Shown here: positions 26,101 through 32,698 of the stretch, piece after piece | Layout of the letters: each line of letters opens with the position of its first letter | How positions within the stretch are numbered: the stretch's first letter is position 1 | IMG/VR virus record: IMGVR_UViG_3300025286_000070 | Coordinates: 1-33,653 of that record | DNA length: 33,653 nucleotides | Strand: one strand, 5' to 3' | Source: a virus | Notes under the pieces: model-generated | What the model was told of the DNA's origin: nothing | The model's input: only the letters and a program-made list of their open reading frames with translations | The model's database searches: none | Made by a program: the position numbers and the translations under genes

Positions 26101-29100
26101 AACTACATCAGTCGCCATCCCAAGTTTCTCAAGGAGTACCAGGAACTGCAGGATCTCCTGGCCGGCGACTCCGAGGAACTGCTGAAACATCGTGAGCGTC
26201 GGATTCTCGACAACTACGCCTCTGGAGCGGAGGCACTGATTGCTGCGGCTGCAGCCCGTGACGCTGCAAGGATCGATGGCTGGGATGCAGTTGTGCGCTG
26301 GGTCACCCAGGGAATCCTCGACCGAACGGCACCGGGGAAGAAACTTGGTGACGAGGCACGAAAGATCCTGTTGAAGAAGATCCGCGAGAAGGAGAAACGG
26401 GAGCCGACCGACGTTGAGATGGTGAAAATCAATCGGGAAGTGGAAACACTGAAGAACACCCTGGATGAACTGTTCACCGCTGACGCACCCGCTCATGCGA
26501 TGGTTCTGAAAAACCAGCGGTTGGTTATCGAGCCTCTGCGGAAGGTCGGGATTACGCTCAATGACTTTGGCATCTACATGGAGATGCGTCGAGACATCAT
26601 GGAGCGTGGAGAACTCTACAACCCTAACGCACACACTCCCGAGACTGCCGCCGAGCAAATCGATCTTCTGCGGAAACGACTGAGAAACAATATCCAGGAT
26701 CCTGACAATCCCGGACAGGAGATCACGCAGTTCGAGTATCTCGAAAGGATGGCCCTTGTCTGGCACCACGAGATTATCCATCCGATGGTGAAGGAGGCGG
26801 TGAAGGCGGGTGTGTATAGCCAGGCGACGTACAACAACAAGATCGCCCCCAACGTCGCCAACTACGCTACGTTCCTGGTGATACGTCACATCATCGGGGA
26901 CGAGATATCACCGATGATTCACGACCAGACCGGGACGTTCGAGGCTGTCGCAAACCCGGCAGTCGCGACGTTGCTCAAGATGGTCAAACTCAGTCGCATG
27001 ACGGTACTCAACCGGACCAAAGGTGCGCTCGTTGACTGGATGAACCGGTATTTCAGAGAGGAGATTGAACCGGTCCCGATCCCCACGCGACTCGACAAGG
27101 AGACAGGCAGGGAGATACCCGACACACGTCTGCTGGGCGATCCACCCAGGGGCAAGGCGCACCTGATCGTTCTTGAAGATGGCAAGAACAAGGCATATCT
27201 GGTTGATGAGTATCTGAACAAGGTATTCCTGAATTCCGATCTTGGCTCGTTGGAAGGCATCACGCGGGTGATGAATTCGGTCCTTTACCGGACGTTCCAT
27301 CCGCTGTTCGTGACCTACAACCCGTCCTTCGTCGCCGGCAACTGGCTGCGTGATATCCAGCGGACGCAGCGAAACCTTGGTGCGCAGGGACGCCGACTTG
27401 AGTTTGAAACCTACGTTGCCGAGTTACAGGCAATTCGTGACACCGAGGGACGCGAACCGACCGACGCCGAGAAGAAAACGGCCAAGGAAAAATCCAGCAG
27501 GATGCGGATGGGGTTGCTGGACATCCTCAAGGAACGGCACACGTTGATGGGCTGGGGCAAGGTTGCTGAATTTTTCAGTTTCGGATACCTCAAACCGGGA
27601 CCGGCTCGCCTGTTTGCTCGCGGAGAGAAAGTCGAGTTAGTCGAACAGATGATGGCGGAACATGCCTATGCGGTTCCGTTGACCGACATCGAATCGCAGG
27701 TGGGCGGATTGCTGCCAGGTTTCGTTGAAGAGCAGTTGTCGCCGCGGGAGCGAGTGGCGAAACAGGTGGAGAAACTCAGGGATCTCGAAGATCCGAAGTT
27801 GCGTGACAGGTTCATGCGAACAGTCCTGCCGGCGGTTGGACGGTTGTACCAGGCGTTTGAACTTATCGGAGCAGAGAGGCTGGCACGATACGGTGCGGCC
27901 CAGGAACTGGCCGGGAAGATGACCGGTTACAATCTGCTCGTAGAACGGCAAGTGCCGGTTCGTGAACGTGCGATGATCACGCGGAAGGATGTCGGCACGC
28001 CCGATTTCATGCAGCGAGGCCTGGTGTCCTCGATTACCAACTCGCTGTTCATGTACTCGAAGGTTCGCTGGTCTGCACTGTTACGGGATTACCAGTTACT
28101 CAAGGGAGACATGCCCAAGACCCGTGCGGCGTGGATCACTCACCAGATCATCTGGACATTGCTGCCGACGACGGTGACGAAACTTGCCGGGTACGGGATG
28201 CTGGCGAGCCTGGTGCCTGGCGGCGACGAGGCGGAAGAATGGTACACCATGTTCTCCAAGTATTTCCTGGACAACTACGACGTTCTCCCGATGGGTTACA
28301 CCGAGATAGCCGGGAAACAGCACGCGGTGGGAATTACGGTCCCGCGTGACGAGATGCGGAGTTTCGTGGCCCAGATGTGGGGCAACGCGATGGACGCGAC
28401 CCTGGAGTCGATGACCGACGTGGAGACCCAGGCCGGCACCGTACCCAAGGCATTCCAGGAACTGGCCGAGGCTCTTTACACCAACATGATGCCGAACATC
28501 AACCCGTACCTGGACATCGCGGGAACGTGGATGGCGTACTCGCAGGGCATGAATCCTCGCGATCGTTTCTACAAGGGTGACGTGATTCCCCGCAGCAACT
28601 GGGAGGCGGGTGGCTGGGAGTCGAACCGAAAGATGCTGGCCTGGACGTTCAAGAAGACCGGCGTACTCAACACCGCAGTCCACCCGATTGCCGGGCCGAT
28701 ACTCGGGGACGCATTTGACGATGCCCAGGAGACGTGGAAAACGACAACCCTGCGAACGACACCGATGCTGCAGAGGTTTCTCCGCGTCAGCCAGCGTGGC
28801 CTACAGGACAGGCGATGGGCTGCGATGGAAGAGGGGCGGGGCGACAGCGCGAGGTTCCGGTTGCAACTGCCGACGACGGTTCGCCAGGCAAACGGTGAAC
28901 AGTACCTGATGAGTCACACCCAGCACTTGCTCGATGACGAGGGCAAACAGAAATTGCTCGTCTTGAACAAGTGGCGATCGATGACCTACATGCCGGCACG
29001 CGAGAAAATGCTGGAGGCGACTGCCGCTGGCGACGAGCAGACTTTCAATCAACTGCGAGAGCAACTCTCGACGGTCACGCAGGAAATCATGGCAGCCCCG

Positions 29101-29430
29101 ATCTCCGAGACGCCGCCGTTGTATCTCGGAGCGGTGGCCTGGTCGTTGACCGATCCGTCGTTCGAGAAACCCGGCGAATCGAGCGAACTGAAACTGCTCA
29201 AGGTCAACCGCATCGACCTGGGCACTGTCGAATCGTTGATCAGGTCCGAGGCATTACGACGCAACAACATGGAAATTCAGCGTCGGTCGAAACGGATCGG
29301 TCGGGAGATTCGCACGCGGCAGTTCCCCAAGTACACCCGCGCACTGGCACAGCGGATCACTCGGGTACGCGACATCTTCGCCGGGCGTAAACCACGCCGC
29401 CGCATTGGTCGGGTCGGGGAACGTCGCTGA
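23137..29430 (+). CDS. Giant internal virion protein with zinc-metallopeptidase motif
   Basis: This 2097-residue protein starts three bases after the previous stop. An acidic N-terminus carries two LWDP motifs (residues 10-13 and 50-53). Residues about 205-250 are Ala/Gly-rich and hydrophobic (VGAAGGLAVGGVAMAARSP). A Gln/Ala/Pro linker spans about 628-715. A zincin-like domain follows with HEIGH at 798-802 and a candidate third ligand Glu960 in SSSELMAQ. The C-terminal 700 residues include TYNPSFVAGNWLRDIQRTQR near 1394, which recalls the C-terminal domains of large 'polyvalent' phage proteins (LPD38-like). It is the last and largest of three ejection-type proteins, in the place of T7 gp16 but with a protease motif. 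Its stop abuts the stop of the opposing operon. Confidence 0.75.
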   Translation: MVYPPDPNELWDPSDDERDIALEEPQRALEESQQYLPVRPPISVDEGSQLWDPEEEFVPTFTVERRQKIRGEGSLESAEQFADMIAAEIKELREKETGWAQRTVRGAKRLPVIGGLLSAGSLWDVYKASERYNQGQFWKGDAKAIAAYMAEAERYGDLGVWDKALEIVLDIPGYGAEIALTGSAMTAGRQLVRKVGTEVAEKMVKRGVLKTVGTAAAGRAVARGAQIATRGVGAAGGLAVGGVAMAARSPWLLAEQVTQYAVQNSLKGEDNAFAKALLQGPLSASITLATEFAGGSTAAMLGRLPGIRTLKKFVATNWLSADKTRTLAGFGKLKDRIGWHGIIGEIEEERWDELLHGLTGLTDDYGAIQGIFSDDQARQSEAWKQIGSETIAFTAFGMPFTVASAAQYRRAGMTARKALEKFAQSDNPSRTQYDRLTEGIRAHMPVEGTPISVEDDEGNTVTEPFDPGKKHHRRAVRKDAQQILNQWDAMAANAPQDQKDRMVAEAEAILAATEDVATQRGAMGAFVDRLLETRGDGEAMLKDGIDLAELRRLRVRVAGVPTNADRTAEELARDYPEAAGLLIESEETVSATLFEKLTGIPNASEKKIGEFGQQVQDIIGAQFMESLGRAETAQQQLSQVEADQAQALSQAQAQARATSPLTAGAPVPAAEPVAAVPGVAAAEGAEPGAAVPAAEPGATGAAAIGGKPGQFGPEAFDTSPASHDAYAQHSQFAIALPELLELAQRLFDGESLVLVEGALERMGKAGEFREATAKRAAHILMNPKYASDAAEAAIILGHEIGHLINYLPHETLKNGNILGRVAGLQKYLKGALAGKIGGREPMTDAEKTVLKKKVRSDLLQQTGKTPTDAEVRAETRERVQAENKKRSVVTANELRAELIRLSEWWTPHGMDLDVEAGRLRAISQEAVKSGKMTQKQADAAFDAGYKKAENYLTYRHSSSELMAQSLSVLLVAPKELQERAPIFWELFGNYISRHPKFLKEYQELQDLLAGDSEELLKHRERRILDNYASGAEALIAAAAARDAARIDGWDAVVRWVTQGILDRTAPGKKLGDEARKILLKKIREKEKREPTDVEMVKINREVETLKNTLDELFTADAPAHAMVLKNQRLVIEPLRKVGITLNDFGIYMEMRRDIMERGELYNPNAHTPETAAEQIDLLRKRLRNNIQDPDNPGQEITQFEYLERMALVWHHEIIHPMVKEAVKAGVYSQATYNNKIAPNVANYATFLVIRHIIGDEISPMIHDQTGTFEAVANPAVATLLKMVKLSRMTVLNRTKGALVDWMNRYFREEIEPVPIPTRLDKETGREIPDTRLLGDPPRGKAHLIVLEDGKNKAYLVDEYLNKVFLNSDLGSLEGITRVMNSVLYRTFHPLFVTYNPSFVAGNWLRDIQRTQRNLGAQGRRLEFETYVAELQAIRDTEGREPTDAEKKTAKEKSSRMRMGLLDILKERHTLMGWGKVAEFFSFGYLKPGPARLFARGEKVELVEQMMAEHAYAVPLTDIESQVGGLLPGFVEEQLSPRERVAKQVEKLRDLEDPKLRDRFMRTVLPAVGRLYQAFELIGAERLARYGAAQELAGKMTGYNLLVERQVPVRERAMITRKDVGTPDFMQRGLVSSITNSLFMYSKVRWSALLRDYQLLKGDMPKTRAAWITHQIIWTLLPTTVTKLAGYGMLASLVPGGDEAEEWYTMFSKYFLDNYDVLPMGYTEIAGKQHAVGITVPRDEMRSFVAQMWGNAMDATLESMTDVETQAGTVPKAFQELAEALYTNMMPNINPYLDIAGTWMAYSQGMNPRDRFYKGDVIPRSNWEAGGWESNRKMLAWTFKKTGVLNTAVHPIAGPILGDAFDDAQETWKTTTLRTTPMLQRFLRVSQRGLQDRRWAAMEEGRGDSARFRLQLPTTVRQANGEQYLMSHTQHLLDDEGKQKLLVLNKWRSMTYMPAREKMLEATAAGDEQTFNQLREQLSTVTQEIMAAPISETPPLYLGAVAWSLTDPSFEKPGESSELKLLKVNRIDLGTVESLIRSEALRRNNMEIQRRSKRIGREIRTRQFPKYTRALAQRITRVRDIFAGRKPRRRIGRVGERR

Positions 29431-29604
29431 TCAGTCAAGACCGTCGGGTGCCTTGACGATCATCAGTTCCCAGTCAATCGACTCCGGTTGCCTGGCGATG
29501 CGATGTGCATCCCAACCTTCCCGGATCTCGGCGCAGACTTCCCGGATCTCTTCCGGGGTCGGCTCGTAACGCACGTGCGATTTAGTATACTTTTTTTTCG
29601 GCAT
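29431..29604 (-). CDS. Small hypothetical protein, last gene of the minus-strand operon
   Basis: This protein of 57 residues begins MPKKKYTKSHVRYEPTPEEI. ATG 29604 is chosen because GGAGGG lies five bases upstream; the frame stays open to a farther start that would run against the upstream gene. A helix with EIREVCAEIREGWDAHRIAR follows. Short proteins of the form 'Y.PTPEEIR..C..I...W....R..R' are, from memory, frequent in Planctomycetes and their phages, which is the main hint to host. They may be DNA- or ribosome-associated, but nothing is established. The gene overlaps the nuclease-like gene by 23 bases, and its stop directly abuts the plus-strand stop. Confidence 0.7.
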   Translation of the reverse strand: MPKKKYTKSHVRYEPTPEEIREVCAEIREGWDAHRIARQPESIDWELMIVKAPDGLD

Positions 29605-29944
29605 GCCCACCCTCCACCAACAGATCACAGAGTTTTATGCCTTCTTCGTTCTCGATCGACGCCAGGAAACGTCCGTATTTGCCCTGTCGCGTCCCTCGAA
29701 AGGTACGCACGATACATTCGTCGTCATTGCAGTATTCTTCGATCATGGCAACCAGGGCCGCCTTGGCGACCAGTCCCTCGGGTTTCTCCACCCCCCTGAT
29801 CTCCGGTGCGTTGATGCCCACGCCGTCGCTCATGCAGAGACGAAGGCGTTCCACCACCTCCACGTGAAACCCCAATTTGATGCGACAATCCAGCGTGTCC
29901 GCATCCAAAACTCTCAGGATGGTTGCCTTGAACTTCCAGTCCAT
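29582..29944 (-). CDS. Staphylococcal-nuclease-like (thermonuclease-fold) protein
   Basis: This 120-residue protein starts at ATG 29944 with GAGGAG seven bases upstream. The pattern ATILRVLDADTLDCRIKLGF, then ERLRL, INAPEIRG and GKYGRFLASI, ending with LLVEGGHAEKKVY, follows the SNase OB-fold order. It has the acidic DADT, an Arg in the beta strand (Arg33/35), NAPE with the catalytic Glu48, and a second Arg in KYGR. The usual Asp-Thr before the Glu is Asn-Ala here, a common variant in phage members of the family, so metal binding may be changed. It would hydrolyse phosphodiester bonds, perhaps in host DNA turnover. It overlaps the upstream YiiX-like gene by 31 bases. Confidence 0.75.
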   Translation of the reverse strand: MDWKFKATILRVLDADTLDCRIKLGFHVEVVERLRLCMSDGVGINAPEIRGVEKPEGLVAKAALVAMIEEYCNDDECIVRTFRGTRQGKYGRFLASIENEEGIKLCDLLVEGGHAEKKVY

Positions 29945-30480
29945 TCAAGGACTCCTCGTTGAATAAGGCAGGGCAACTCGATAACGTCTGCCGGTGACAT
30001 CATAGCAGGATCCTTATTGATTTCGATTCCCGCTTCCTGCAGACAAGTGACCACGAACTCCGAGCAGAAGAATCGTTTGTCGTTCGTGTCGCGTTTGATC
30101 TTCAGCCGGTCGCAGATCCACCGGGTGAGCAACCCGAAACTACGGACGAACTGCCAGGGGCTGGCGTATTTCTGTCCCCAATGGGACAACGCCGCCTCGG
30201 AGACATCGAACCTGTTGATCGAGATCGGGACCACGGTCTGATACCAGACGAGCGTGCGTCCTTTCTTGAGAATCGTTGAGACGGGAAAGACCCTGACACC
30301 CCGGCCTTCCAGGGCCTCAACGACGCACAGTCGGTCGTAGAACCTCACGCAAATGCCGACGTGACTGATGCGGCTGCGAGTTCGGAAACTGATCAGCTGG
30401 CTGAAGAACGATTTCGGATCGTAGCGGAATGCCAATACGTCGCCGTTCTGGATCCCGCTGCGGACGAGTGAGTATTCCAT
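29914..30480 (-). CDS. YiiX/YebB-like permuted NlpC/P60 (papain-fold) enzyme
   Basis: This 188-residue protein starts at ATG 30480, with GGTGGAG formed by the last codons of the preceding gene. It has the circularly permuted order typical of YiiX-type enzymes: IQNGDVLAFR at the start, ISHVGI with the candidate catalytic His40, VVEALEGRGVRVFPVS, and later FFCSEFVVTCLQEAGI with the candidate Cys139. It ends with MSPADVIELP. Members of this superfamily cleave or remodel peptide or amide bonds in peptidoglycan or lipids. In this operon, next to a holin-like and membrane protein, it is a candidate lysis amidase/endopeptidase. There is no signal peptide, so it would depend on a holin. Confidence 0.7.
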   Translation of the reverse strand: MEYSLVRSGIQNGDVLAFRYDPKSFFSQLISFRTRSRISHVGICVRFYDRLCVVEALEGRGVRVFPVSTILKKGRTLVWYQTVVPISINRFDVSEAALSHWGQKYASPWQFVRSFGLLTRWICDRLKIKRDTNDKRFFCSEFVVTCLQEAGIEINKDPAMMSPADVIELPCLIQRGVLEWTGSSRQPS

Positions 30481-30483
30481 TAC

Positions 30484-30888
30484 TTACTCCACCTTTTTGA
30501 CTCCAGTGACGCTCAATTCCCCATCGACCGTTTCGATCGTGATGTCGAATTCCGTTGTCGCCGCGGGAATGGCCCCGGGGGGTTGCCCTGTCGGAGGAGT
30601 GGATGGCAAGAACGACAGGGCACTCACGGCCCCCACACCCCCGAGACCAATCATTGCCGCGGTGACCAGGGCGGTCTTGATGAACCCCGGTCCACCTGGT
30701 TGTATCAGCGTCTGCTGTTCCTGTGGGTATGTCCCCACGTCGTAACTGTCGTCCAGGCCGGCATCGCGAGCCAGTGCCTTGCGGCGAATCTGCAGTCGGG
30801 CTGCCACGTCGTGCATCCACATGTTGAGAAACCTATTCCGGCCCTTCAAATGGGCCGACATTCCCCTCTCGAAAACTGGTGAGACCAT
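30484..30888 (-). CDS. Single-pass membrane protein, possible lysis protein
   Basis: This protein of 134 residues starts at ATG 30888, chosen because GAGGAG (30896-30901) lies seven bases upstream; the frame is open further but would overlap the upstream gene almost fully. A basic N-terminal half (RGMSAHLKGRNRF, RLQIRRKALARDAG) is followed by one transmembrane segment at residues about 69-94 (GFIKTALVTAAMIGLGGVGA). A Pro-rich linker and a short beta-like C-terminus (EFDITIETVDGELSVTGVKK) follow. The N-terminus is predicted inside by positive charges. It could be a holin accessory, spanin-like or anchor protein; no family is recognised. It overlaps the preceding 66-residue gene by 56 bases. 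Confidence 0.65.
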   Translation of the reverse strand: MVSPVFERGMSAHLKGRNRFLNMWMHDVAARLQIRRKALARDAGLDDSYDVGTYPQEQQTLIQPGGPGFIKTALVTAAMIGLGGVGAVSALSFLPSTPPTGQPPGAIPAATTEFDITIETVDGELSVTGVKKVE

Positions 30889-31033
30889 GCAGAAACTCCT
30901 CATCGAGTCTACGCAATTCAGCCCAGGTCTGTTTCGCCGCCTCGCCAAGGCGAAGGGCAATGACGACCATCTCCCGTTCCCGCCCGCTCTCATCGAGAGC
31001 GAGCAGTCGATCCGCTTCCGACTGAAAGTCCAC
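30833..31033 (-). CDS. Small helical hypothetical protein (GTG start)
   Basis: This 66-residue protein starts at GTG 31033, whose first base is the last base of the preceding stop (TAGTG), so translation is probably coupled. It is charged and almost wholly helical (SEADRLLALDESGREREM, RLGEAAKQTWAELRRLDEEF), ending in a short Gly/Pro-rich tail. No membrane segment and no known family. The 3' part overlaps the next gene by 56 bases in another frame, which is typical of this compact operon. Role unknown. Confidence 0.6.
   Translation of the reverse strand: MDFQSEADRLLALDESGREREMVVIALRLGEAAKQTWAELRRLDEEFLHGLTSFREGNVGPFEGPE
30896..30901 (-). promoter_or_regulatory. Shine-Dalgarno that decides the membrane-protein start
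   Basis: GAGGAG on the minus strand, seven bases before ATG 30888, inside the 66-residue gene. It favours this start over the upstream extension and over ATG 30861. Confidence 0.8.
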
Positions 31034-31221
31034 TAGGCCGACGGGCCGTCTTTGCTCTGGATGAGGACACGCGAGGCGAACGACTCAGCCGCATCGACTT
31101 CGCTGTACACCTTGCCGAACGAACGGTCGAGCATCTGGAGGAAACTGTTGTTCGCCGCCGACGCCTGGGCCAATCGCTCGCCAGCACTCGCTTCCAGCAA
31201 CGCCTGAAGGTCAACTGCCAT
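31033..31221 (-). CDS. Small hypothetical protein
   Basis: This 62-residue protein starts at ATG 31221 with AGGAG and a purine run (AGGAGAAGAACG) just upstream, and overlaps the end of the protease gene by 11 bases. The sequence is helical and amphipathic (LQALLEASAGERLAQASAAN, then NSFLQMLDRSFGKVYSEVDA and FASRVLIQS). It has no hydrophobic stretch long enough for a membrane helix and no catalytic motif. Not recognised with confidence; it sits within the lysis-like cluster. Confidence 0.65.
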   Translation of the reverse strand: MAVDLQALLEASAGERLAQASAANNSFLQMLDRSFGKVYSEVDAAESFASRVLIQSKDGPSA

Positions 31222-32122
31222 CGTTCTTCTCCTGTTTAGGCGCGATCTTCACGCGAATGATCGCCCTGAAGTTCTCGCGCCAGTCCTCAAGTGAAAGTAG
31301 CCGATCCATCAGCACGTCTGTTTTGCCGACCGGCCCCGGATCCCCGCGTGGACCGGGGGGACCGGGAACCGGCGACCGTTTACTAATCGTTGCGACGAGT
31401 TCCTCCAGTTCAGCCACTCGTTGTTTCAGTAACTTGATCTCGCGGGTGCGGTCGATGTCGCCCCAACCGTCCACCAGGGCGACCGGTTTGGCAGCGACCG
31501 GCCTGGACAGGACCAGCCGCGGTCTCGCCTCCTTGAGGAACGCGATGAGTTCGTCGTGTCGGCAACCGTAGACCCACTCGTCATCAACGCCGTGAGTCAT
31601 CACGCTGACGAGATGGTCACCGATGAAGATCCCGCCACCGGAGTTGCCGTTGCGGAATCGACCCACGTTGACACCGAAGACCCAACGGTCGCCGGCCAGG
31701 TTGCTGAATCGTTCGCGGTTGGAGTATCTCAACGCCAGGCGTGTCGGCCCCTTGCCTTCCGGCCACCCGCAGCCGGTGATCGGTCCCGCGGGGACACGCT
31801 GCGGCACCGTCACGAAGTGCAGCGGTTTGCCATCGATCTTGAACAGGCTCAGGTCGCGGGTCTTATCGACGTGGACCCAGCGTGCCTTGCCCTCGGTCTT
31901 GTTGTCGTACCCGGTCCATTCGACTCGTTTGCCCTGGCTGGCGCAGTGGCCGGCGGAAATTCCGTATCCGTCCGCGGTGATGATCGTGCCCGAGCAGCCA
32001 TCGATCGTCACGCTGGCGCGGACCCACCCGGGATCTGCAGCCGTCAGCGGACTGACCAGGATCAGCCAGACAGCCAGGTATCGATGACCTTGAAGGCAAT
32101 TGGCATCAATACGCCCAGGCAC
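31211..32122 (-). CDS. Secreted trypsin-like serine protease with coiled coil and collagen-like segment
   Basis: The protein has about 303 residues from GTG 32122. This start is the best available one giving a signal peptide (hydrophobic YLAVWLILVSPLTAA, likely cleaved near residue 28-30), but it has no clear Shine-Dalgarno and lies 61 bases inside the upstream gene. The trypsin-fold triad is visible: His59 in SAGHCAS, Asp90 in TRDLSLFKID and Ser161 in NGNSGGGIF, with Cys pairs nearby. After the protease domain come a heptad coiled coil (EIKLLKQRVAELEELVATIS) and a Gly-X-Y segment (GPPGPRGDPGPVGK), suggesting a trimeric form. A C-terminal helix follows. It may cleave host envelope proteins at lysis, or defend or mature virions; substrate unknown. 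Confidence 0.7.
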   Translation of the reverse strand: MPGRIDANCLQGHRYLAVWLILVSPLTAADPGWVRASVTIDGCSGTIITADGYGISAGHCASQGKRVEWTGYDNKTEGKARWVHVDKTRDLSLFKIDGKPLHFVTVPQRVPAGPITGCGWPEGKGPTRLALRYSNRERFSNLAGDRWVFGVNVGRFRNGNSGGGIFIGDHLVSVMTHGVDDEWVYGCRHDELIAFLKEARPRLVLSRPVAAKPVALVDGWGDIDRTREIKLLKQRVAELEELVATISKRSPVPGPPGPRGDPGPVGKTDVLMDRLLSLEDWRENFRAIIRVKIAPKQEKNDGS

Positions 32123-32334
32123 GCGGCGATGGTACGCAGTTCCGTTCGCAACTTGGTGATCTGCGTGACCAGCGAGTCGCTGCCGTTGCCGCGGTAGATC
32201 GTGTTGTCGATCGATGTCAATCGCTGCGAGTGACTTTCGAGTGTGCGCCATAGCTGCCCGTCGAATCCATCCTGGCCCAGTTCGGACTTGATCCGCTCTT
32301 CGATTTTCGTGATGCGAATCGCGAGGTCTTCCAT
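32062..32334 (-). CDS. XhlA/holin-like protein (coiled coil plus C-terminal membrane segment)
   Basis: This 90-residue protein has AAGGA about seven bases before ATG 32334. Residues 1-65 form an amphipathic coiled-coil-like region (AIRITKIEERIKSEL, HSQRLTSIDNTIY, VTQITKLRTELRT). One transmembrane helix follows at about 68-88 (TIAACLGVLMPIAFKVIDTW) and a very short tail. This matches the topology of XhlA-type hemolysin/holin-accessory proteins. Together with the protease and the YiiX-like enzyme it makes this operon the probable lysis cassette. Holin function is inferred from topology and neighbours, not from a specific motif. Confidence 0.65.
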   Translation of the reverse strand: MEDLAIRITKIEERIKSELGQDGFDGQLWRTLESHSQRLTSIDNTIYRGNGSDSLVTQITKLRTELRTIAACLGVLMPIAFKVIDTWLSG

Positions 32335-32359
32335 GACGTTTCCTTTCGAGTATCTTCGT

Positions 32360-32698
32360 TTACTGCTCGCCCATAGTCAATAACAGGGTTTTAACGAGTG
32401 TCGGCAGATCTTCGAGTTGCAGACTTACCAGCCAGGGTTGGTTATCGGCACGGTGCAGCACGATGGCAACCCGGTCCTCTGCGGCGTCGTCAACGGCCCG
32501 GGCGACGACACGCTGCACGTTGATCCTGGAGACACGTTTGACCTCGATCGAGACTCCCGGTTGGCCGACGATGTCGTCGGACTCGTCGGATCGGCCGCAG
32601 AACTGCTGGCTCCGGTGCATTTCGACGCCGAAGATCTCTTCCCAGGCTTTCGCGGCTTCGAGTTCGCCACGCTTACCCTTGTCACGACTATTGATCAT
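32360..32698 (-). CDS. PD-(D/E)XK nuclease, Holliday-junction-resolvase-like
   Basis: This protein of 112 residues starts at ATG 32698, with GGAG about eight bases before it inside the methyltransferase's last codons; a TTG two codons upstream is possible. The order of motifs is NSRDKGKRGELEAAKAW (Glu12/Glu14), RSQQFCGRSDESDDIVG with the candidate metal-binding Asp, and VSIEVKRVSRINVQR with the E-V-K core. It ends PWLVSLQLEDLP. This is the Hjc-like PD-(D/E)XK arrangement seen in small phage nucleases. It would resolve branched DNA before packaging. The stop of the upstream gene overlaps its start by 11 bases. Confidence 0.75.
   Translation of the reverse strand: MINSRDKGKRGELEAAKAWEEIFGVEMHRSQQFCGRSDESDDIVGQPGVSIEVKRVSRINVQRVVARAVDDAAEDRVAIVLHRADNQPWLVSLQLEDLPTLVKTLLLTMGEQ

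Noticed and set aside
31556-32197. Plus-strand frame of 213 codons opposite the serine protease
   Set aside because: The minus strand encodes a complete catalytic triad in this interval; the plus frame has no recognisable features and no promoter or Shine-Dalgarno.
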